The position numbers and the translations under genes are program-made. Positions 59,714-64,000 of a stretch of 64,000 nt of DNA are shown here, piece after piece. This DNA is from an uncultured Bacteroidales bacterium (GTDB lineage: Bacteria; Bacteroidota; Bacteroidia; Bacteroidales; Bacteroidaceae). The stretch is taken from the NCBI GenBank assembly GCA_902798615.1, contig CADBXL010000011.1, positions 82,777-146,776 of the forward strand. Direction: 5' to 3'. Under the pieces are notes generated by a model that worked only from the letters and a program-made list of their open reading frames with translations, had not been told where the DNA came from and did no database searches. How positions within the stretch are numbered: the stretch's first letter is position 1; every line of letters starts with the position of its first letter.

Positions 59714-61078
59714 CTACTTGCAAAGTATTTCGGCTTCGTCAAAACCCTGCTTAATACGGTCGCCTATGCCTATGCCGTCACGCAGATTACCTGCGATGCG
59801 GAGGGTAGGGTATTGCTTCTGAAGTTTGTCCACAGCAGCTAAACGAGCATCGGATGAGGCCTCGTATTGAGGAATGGCGCGTTCATGGCGGAATACCTTG
59901 ATAGCATCAGCCTTTGTGCCTGCTGGATATTTCAGCATATCTACGAGGCAGTCGTTTACAAGAGTTTCAAACTCTGCATCTGTTTTCTTCAGCATCTCCG
60001 GATGACGTGCACCTCCTATGAAATATGCCATTGCTGCTCCTTGTTTCGGACTTCTTCCTTCGAAACAAGCAGATGGGAAAAGGATTCCGAGCACCTGTTT
60101 CTTTTCTCGCGATGGCACAAGACCTCCAAAGGCGAGCCATTGGTTATTGCCGCAGTCGTTCATTCCCACGCCAATCTGCACAACAGGTGCATAGTACAGG
60201 TTACTGAGGTCTTTCATTGTCTCTGCATCTACGAAAGGAAGAAGTTCAGGTAATGAGTATGCACCACAGGTAGTAACAACCTTTGAGGCGTGTATCTGCT
60301 TTTGCTCACCCTCCTTCTGATATGTTATTATCCAGCCTTCGCCCTCAGGATTGATGGTTATGCTCTGGGCTCCTGTGGTAATGTTTTCATTTCCAATCGC
60401 ATTGGCAAGTGCGTTGATAAGGTTGCTGAAACCGCCTTTTGCAGAGAATACCTTCTTGGTGGCTTTACGGTCGCGGGCAGTCTTGGGTAACTTTGCCTTG
60501 GCGATACTTCCCTTGATGAAAGAGCCGTATTGTTGTTCGAGATTGTAGAGCTTGGGAAGAGCAAGACGAACAGGCAACTTATATGGATCGCCTGCATATA
60601 CACCTGAGAGGAAAGGATCAACGGCATACTGTACGTATGACTTTCCCAAACGGCGCTCTGCCAAAGAGCCTACTGACTCGTAAGGATTATTACCCTTCTT
60701 ACGCCAAGGCTCTCCGAGAATACGGAACTTGTCGTGCCATGTGAAGAGCGGAGTCTTTAATGCCGTGCCCAAACTTGACGGAAGCGCATGGAATTTATTG
60801 CCTTTCCATATTAGGCGTCGTTTGCTTGATTCAAGAGCGGTTTCAAGCGTACAGGCATCTCCCAGTTGCTCGAAAAGCTCTGCAACCTCCGGGTGTTTTA
60901 CCACTCCAGTATTAGGACCGCTTTCAAACGTGAAATTACCTATCTTCTGAGTATTTATCTGACCGCCTATGCGGTTCTGACACTCAAGTACCTGTATATT
61001 CTTTCCTTTGCGATGCAGTTCGTAGGCACATGTCATGCCTGTTATACCAGCACCGATTATGACAATATCTTTTTCCAT
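59714..61078 (-). CDS. hemG: Protoporphyrinogen/coproporphyrinogen oxidase (HemY/HemG type)
   Basis: 454 residues. FAD-binding IIGAGITGMTCAYELHRKG at the N-terminus, FESGPNTGVV near 52, KGGFSNLINALANAIG near 216, and C-terminal IAGNLRDGIGIGDRIKQG, all typical of flavin-dependent HemY-type oxidases. Oxidises proto- or coproporphyrinogen in haem synthesis; cytoplasmic, membrane-associated. One base downstream of hemN. Confidence 0.9.
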   Translation of the reverse strand: MEKDIVIIGAGITGMTCAYELHRKGKNIQVLECQNRIGGQINTQKIGNFTFESGPNTGVVKHPEVAELFEQLGDACTLETALESSKRRLIWKGNKFHALPSSLGTALKTPLFTWHDKFRILGEPWRKKGNNPYESVGSLAERRLGKSYVQYAVDPFLSGVYAGDPYKLPVRLALPKLYNLEQQYGSFIKGSIAKAKLPKTARDRKATKKVFSAKGGFSNLINALANAIGNENITTGAQSITINPEGEGWIITYQKEGEQKQIHASKVVTTCGAYSLPELLPFVDAETMKDLSNLYYAPVVQIGVGMNDCGNNQWLAFGGLVPSREKKQVLGILFPSACFEGRSPKQGAAMAYFIGGARHPEMLKKTDAEFETLVNDCLVDMLKYPAGTKADAIKVFRHERAIPQYEASSDARLAAVDKLQKQYPTLRIAGNLRDGIGIGDRIKQGFDEAEILCK

Positions 61079-61079
61079 T

Positions 61080-62453
61080 TTATATCGGTTTTGAGAACTT
61101 CTTATCTGTATTCTGCATCAGAGGATCGAGAGCCGCTGCTACGTTGCGAACAAACGGATGTCCAGTAGTGGTCATCACAATGCCACTTTCCGTCATGTCA
61201 AACAATCCGTCAGCAGCCATTTCATTGAGTTGTGCCTGATCATAATGAAGGGCAGCCTTAACCTCTTCCACGCTAATCTGCATAGTAGTGGCTATCTCAT
61301 TCCAGTTGAGACGGTAGTTGCACATCAGTCGCTCGATAACCTCCTTGGCTATGCGCTCCTGTGATGTGAGGGAATAGCCCTTGCGTGTGGTGAGTATGCC
61401 ATTGAGCGTGTTATCAATATACTCCTGAATATCCTTTGTGTTCTGAGCGTATGTGCTGTCAAGCTGACTGATCCCCGTTGCACCGAAAGCATATACCTGA
61501 CCTGTGGTTCTGCGTGTGCAATAGCCTTGGAAGTTGCGGTAAAGTAGTCCTGCCTCCAATGCCTTGTATAGCTCATCCTCCGGCAACACGAAGTGATCCA
61601 ATCCTATACTCTTATATCCTGCCTCATGCAGCATATCAGCAGCCACCTCATACATCTTCTGCTTCTCTTCTGTAGCCGGAAGTCCATGCTTCTCAAGCAC
61701 CTGCTGACGCTTGAATACCCAAGGCACATGACCGTAACTGAAGGTCACAAGACGATCGGGATGCAGTTGGATAGCCTTCTCTATATTCTTTGCGAAGGAT
61801 GCTGGTGTCTGATATGGAAGTCCGAAAAGGAAGTCCATATTAATCGTAGCACCTGCTGAGCGCAATATTGCCATTATCTCCTCAAGCGGAAGGTTACTTG
61901 GTGTGCGCCCTACGGTTTCAAGCACCTTGATGTCAAGATCTTGAACACCAATAGAGAAACGGTTGAAATGGCTTTCGGTGAGTGCTATCCAGTCTTGCTC
62001 AGTAAGATAGCCTGGATGGCATTCCACCGCTATCTCTGGCTTCTCTATGGTAGGAAAAAGCGAAAGCAGATGGTCGTTTATCTCCTTCAGAACAGATGCC
62101 GGCATTGCTGTCGGACTTCCTCCGCCGAAGTGAATCTGACTTATCGGGCGACTCTTGTCCAATAGTGCAGCAACCATGTCAATCTCCTTGTGGATAGCAT
62201 CAATATATCGTGCTACCGTATCGCCTGTGCGTGGCATGATGTACGAGTTGCATCCGCAGTAATGGCACAAGCGCTTGCAGAAAGGCATGTGGAGATAGAA
62301 GGATATGAGAGAAGTACCCTCCTCGTTTGAGCGACGCACAGCATCAGCATATTCTTCCGCTTTCATTTCGTGGAAGTAATTAGCTGGCGGATAGCTCGTG
62401 TAACGAGGTGCGGCTACGTTGTATTTCTTTATAATGGCCTCTTGATTGCCCAT
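61080..62453 (-). CDS. hemN: Oxygen-independent coproporphyrinogen III dehydrogenase
   Basis: 457 residues from ATG 62453; the longer frame crosses the promoter. Starts KKYNVAAPRYTSYPPA. Radical-SAM cluster motif is CKRLCHYCGC near residue 68, with FGGGSPTAMPASVL near 107 and SIGVQDLDIKVLETVGR near 170. Decarboxylates two propionates anaerobically in haem synthesis. Operon with hemG. Confidence 0.94.
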   Translation of the reverse strand: MGNQEAIIKKYNVAAPRYTSYPPANYFHEMKAEEYADAVRRSNEEGTSLISFYLHMPFCKRLCHYCGCNSYIMPRTGDTVARYIDAIHKEIDMVAALLDKSRPISQIHFGGGSPTAMPASVLKEINDHLLSLFPTIEKPEIAVECHPGYLTEQDWIALTESHFNRFSIGVQDLDIKVLETVGRTPSNLPLEEIMAILRSAGATINMDFLFGLPYQTPASFAKNIEKAIQLHPDRLVTFSYGHVPWVFKRQQVLEKHGLPATEEKQKMYEVAADMLHEAGYKSIGLDHFVLPEDELYKALEAGLLYRNFQGYCTRRTTGQVYAFGATGISQLDSTYAQNTKDIQEYIDNTLNGILTTRKGYSLTSQERIAKEVIERLMCNYRLNWNEIATTMQISVEEVKAALHYDQAQLNEMAADGLFDMTESGIVMTTTGHPFVRNVAAALDPLMQNTDKKFSKPI

Positions 62454-62480
62454 TTTCCCGTTTATTTTATATTTCGGATG

Positions 62481-62488
62481 CAAAATTA
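62481..62488 (-). promoter_or_regulatory. -7 box of hemN-hemG
   Basis: CAAAATTA on the plus strand is TAATTTTG on the minus strand, 28 bases upstream of the ATG at 62453. Confidence 0.65.
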
Positions 62489-62654
62489 AAACTATTATTT
62501 CACATACGAAATCCTCATTTATATGGATTCTTCGTTTGTCCATCCTCATTTATGGGGAAAAATAGGAACAAATCTTTGTGGGGTAGAAAACGTATTTCGG
62601 TAAATTTCGTGGTAATATTTTGGTGGAATCAGATAATTTGTTTATTTTTGCAAA

Positions 62655-62915
62655 CAGAAATGTGAACATTAATATATTAACCACTTAAACTTTAATAAGA
62701 AGAAACAGAAAGTACATTTTAGAATAAACTCAGACGAGCGGTAACGCTTTCCTCTTATGCGGAATTAGTATTAGATACTGGTATCTGTAAGATAGTTAAA
62801 CATTTATTTATTAACTTGGGTGAGCAACTACCGATTCTCTCGACATAAAATATAACATTGAGCTTTTAGCTTTTGTTCTCCATCTCTTGAATCGGAAGGT
62901 CTGCGCCCTTTTTTT
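62655..62915 (+). ncRNA. Candidate structured RNA or attenuating leader of the BspA gene
   Basis: Promoter: TTTG 62619-62622, 20-base spacer, TATTTTTG 62643-62650. About 260 untranslated bases follow. Stems: AGCG/CGCT near 62737, AGATAC/GTATCT near 62773-62786, and a long closing stem GGG..GCA..CCGATTC (62818-62837) with GAATCGG..TGC.CCC (62889-62908), followed by seven T. That terminator-like end lies only 10 bases before the BspA ATG at 62925. Either an independent sRNA or a leader with an attenuator. Confidence 0.55.
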
Positions 62916-62924
62916 GTTTATACT

Positions 62925-63635
62925 ATGAAAAAGTTATTATTACTTATTTCCTTCTGTATCTTTTCGCTTGGGTCAATCCATGCGGAGATTACATGGACTT
63001 TATCTGATGATGGTACATTAACCATATCAGGAACGGATATGCCAAACTATAATCATGCTCCTTGGTATTTCCAACGAGGCAAAATCAAGAAAGTTGTAAT
63101 TGAAAATGGAGTGACGAGCATTGGAGGGGGGGCTTTCGCTGATTGCTCTGGCCTTACCTCCGTCACCATCCCTAATTCCGTGAAGAGTATTGGAGAGTAT
63201 GCTTTCTCTGGTTGCTCTGGTCTTACCTCTCTCACCATCCCTAATTCTGTGACGAGTATTGAAAGTTCCGTTTTCTATGGTTGCTCAGGTCTTACCTCCC
63301 TCACCATCCCAAATTCCGTGACGAGTATTGAACATGATGCTTTCAACGGTTGCTCTGGTCTCACCTCTGTCACAATCCCTAACTCCGTGACGAGTATTGG
63401 ATATCAGGCTTTCTGTAATTGCTCAGGTCTTACCTCCCTCAGCATCCCTAATTCTGTGACGAGTATTGAAGATGGCGTTTTTGCCCTTTGCTCTGGTCTC
63501 ACCTCTGTCACAATCCCTAACTCCGTGACGAGTATTGGATATCAGGCTTTCTCTGGTTGCTCAGGTCTTACCTCCGTCACCATCCCTAATTCCGTGACGA
63601 GTATTGGAAAGTGGGCTTTCTATGGAAGTATTTAG
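62925..63635 (+). CDS. BspA-type leucine-rich-repeat protein, short
   Basis: 236 residues, signal peptide MKKLLLLISFCIFSLGSIHA. An ITWTLSDDGTLTISGTDMPN segment, then about seven 23-residue LRR_5 units (LTSVTIPNSVTSIGYQAFSG type). At DNA level the units are 69-bp near-identical tandem repeats, prone to recombination. It ends abruptly inside a unit (GKWAFYGSI) without the usual closing segment, so it may be a truncated product of repeat loss or a frameshift. Confidence 0.8.
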   Translation: MKKLLLLISFCIFSLGSIHAEITWTLSDDGTLTISGTDMPNYNHAPWYFQRGKIKKVVIENGVTSIGGGAFADCSGLTSVTIPNSVKSIGEYAFSGCSGLTSLTIPNSVTSIESSVFYGCSGLTSLTIPNSVTSIEHDAFNGCSGLTSVTIPNSVTSIGYQAFCNCSGLTSLSIPNSVTSIEDGVFALCSGLTSVTIPNSVTSIGYQAFSGCSGLTSVTIPNSVTSIGKWAFYGSI

Positions 63636-64000
63636 AGTTCTCTAAGCAACTATAAGCAATGAAAAACACATAGAGATAAAGCACTGTATATCAGCTGTTT
63701 TTAAATTTTAACACTTCGGACTCGTTTTTTGGTAGTTCTCAAAAATCCGCTTACCTTTGCAACGCATTTCTACCGCGGAGAATTTTGAGGGCTTTTATTT
63801 TGCCATCTCGTGGACAGGGTTGACAGAGGTTGACAAGAGTGTACGACGGTTGACTGAGGAACGAGAGGGAAAAGAGCAAGGAAGTGACCTCATTTGAAGA
63901 ACGTGACATCGTGGAATGAGTTGACAAGGATTGTCAATGATTGACGAAAGTTCACTCCGTGGCGGTTTGCATGAAATTGATTGTAAAACCACATAAAAAG
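63636..64000 (+). promoter_or_regulatory. Promoter followed by a cluster of iterated GTTGAC words
   Basis: TTTG 63728-63731, 20-base spacer, TACCTTTG 63752-63759, then a leader whose 63800-63960 part repeats GTTGAC or close variants, with GTCAAT/TTGACG words in between. No convincing ORF to the window end. Probably the leader of a gene to the right, similar in design to the DUF6266 leaders. Confidence 0.55.

Noticed and set aside
62925-63635. Regularly spaced repeats resembling a CRISPR array
   Set aside because: The repeats are in-frame 69-bp coding units of LRR_5 repeats with no unique spacers, and no cas genes are near.
63795-63992. 65-residue minus-strand frame at the right edge
   Set aside because: It reads through the GTTGAC word cluster and has no protein-like features.

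Overview
The window reads as chromosome of a Prevotella-like member of the Bacteroidales. Evidence: repeated TAnnTTTG promoter boxes (some with TTTG 19-20 bases upstream), a six-gene Na+-NQR operon, BspA-type leucine-rich-repeat surface proteins, a UpxY/NusG-like antiterminator, an FKBP lipoprotein, and the order purH-mreB-mreC-mreD-mrdA-rodA. Genus is an inference; no 16S rRNA is present.

Layout. 1-700 is non-coding repeats. 718-5632 (minus strand) holds a cupin, an AraC regulator, a secreted M16 peptidase and an MTA/SAH-type nucleosidase. 5845-11913 is nqrABCDEF. 12089-13091 has an FKBP isomerase lipoprotein and a membrane protein. 13683-17939 is accessory: a DUF6266-like gene, a divergent structured RNA, and an operon of SPFH-GYF2, membrane and zinc-ribbon/CFI-box proteins. 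18060-43848 carries a small antitoxin-like gene, a UpxY-type antiterminator and a long, tightly packed aryl-polyene (flexirubin/APE-like) operon. It has three condensing enzymes, ketoreductase, two hotdog dehydratases, thioesterase, three ACPs, methyltransferase, AMP ligase, three acyltransferase domains, a glycosyltransferase, two FAD oxidoreductases, a LolA-like carrier, an MMPL exporter and a small EamA/SMR protein. Four small exported-protein genes sit inside it. 43914-48010 is a second accessory cassette with a near-identical DUF6266 gene and RNA 5' region but different cargo. 47975-54593 (minus) is the cell-elongation operon. 54776-64000 has a poly-His membrane protein, tRNA-Met(CAT), a frameshifted thioredoxin-fold gene, two BspA-type proteins, an exported DUF4468-like protein, hemG/hemY, hemN and two small RNA/small-ORF candidates.

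How it fits together. The polyene genes should activate an aryl starter, extend and reduce it on ACPs, methylate it, attach it to a lipid through the acyltransferases/glycosyltransferase, and move it to the outer membrane through MMPL and LolA-like proteins. No gene making the aryl acid (ammonia lyase or chorismate lyase) and no dialkylresorcinol genes are in the window. The UpxY-like gene just upstream suggests that this ~24-kb operon, which is interrupted by strong hairpin repeats, is transcribed with processive antitermination.

Most notable patterns: (1) two cassettes sharing DUF6266 plus RNA ends, carrying different cargo, and both ending in the same 36-bp copy of the rodA 3' end; (2) GC-rich palindromic repeats read through in frame in four polyene genes; (3) 7-bp tandem arrays at gene junctions and inside genes of the polyene operon; (4) several non-coding clusters, each repeating its own short word in both orientations.
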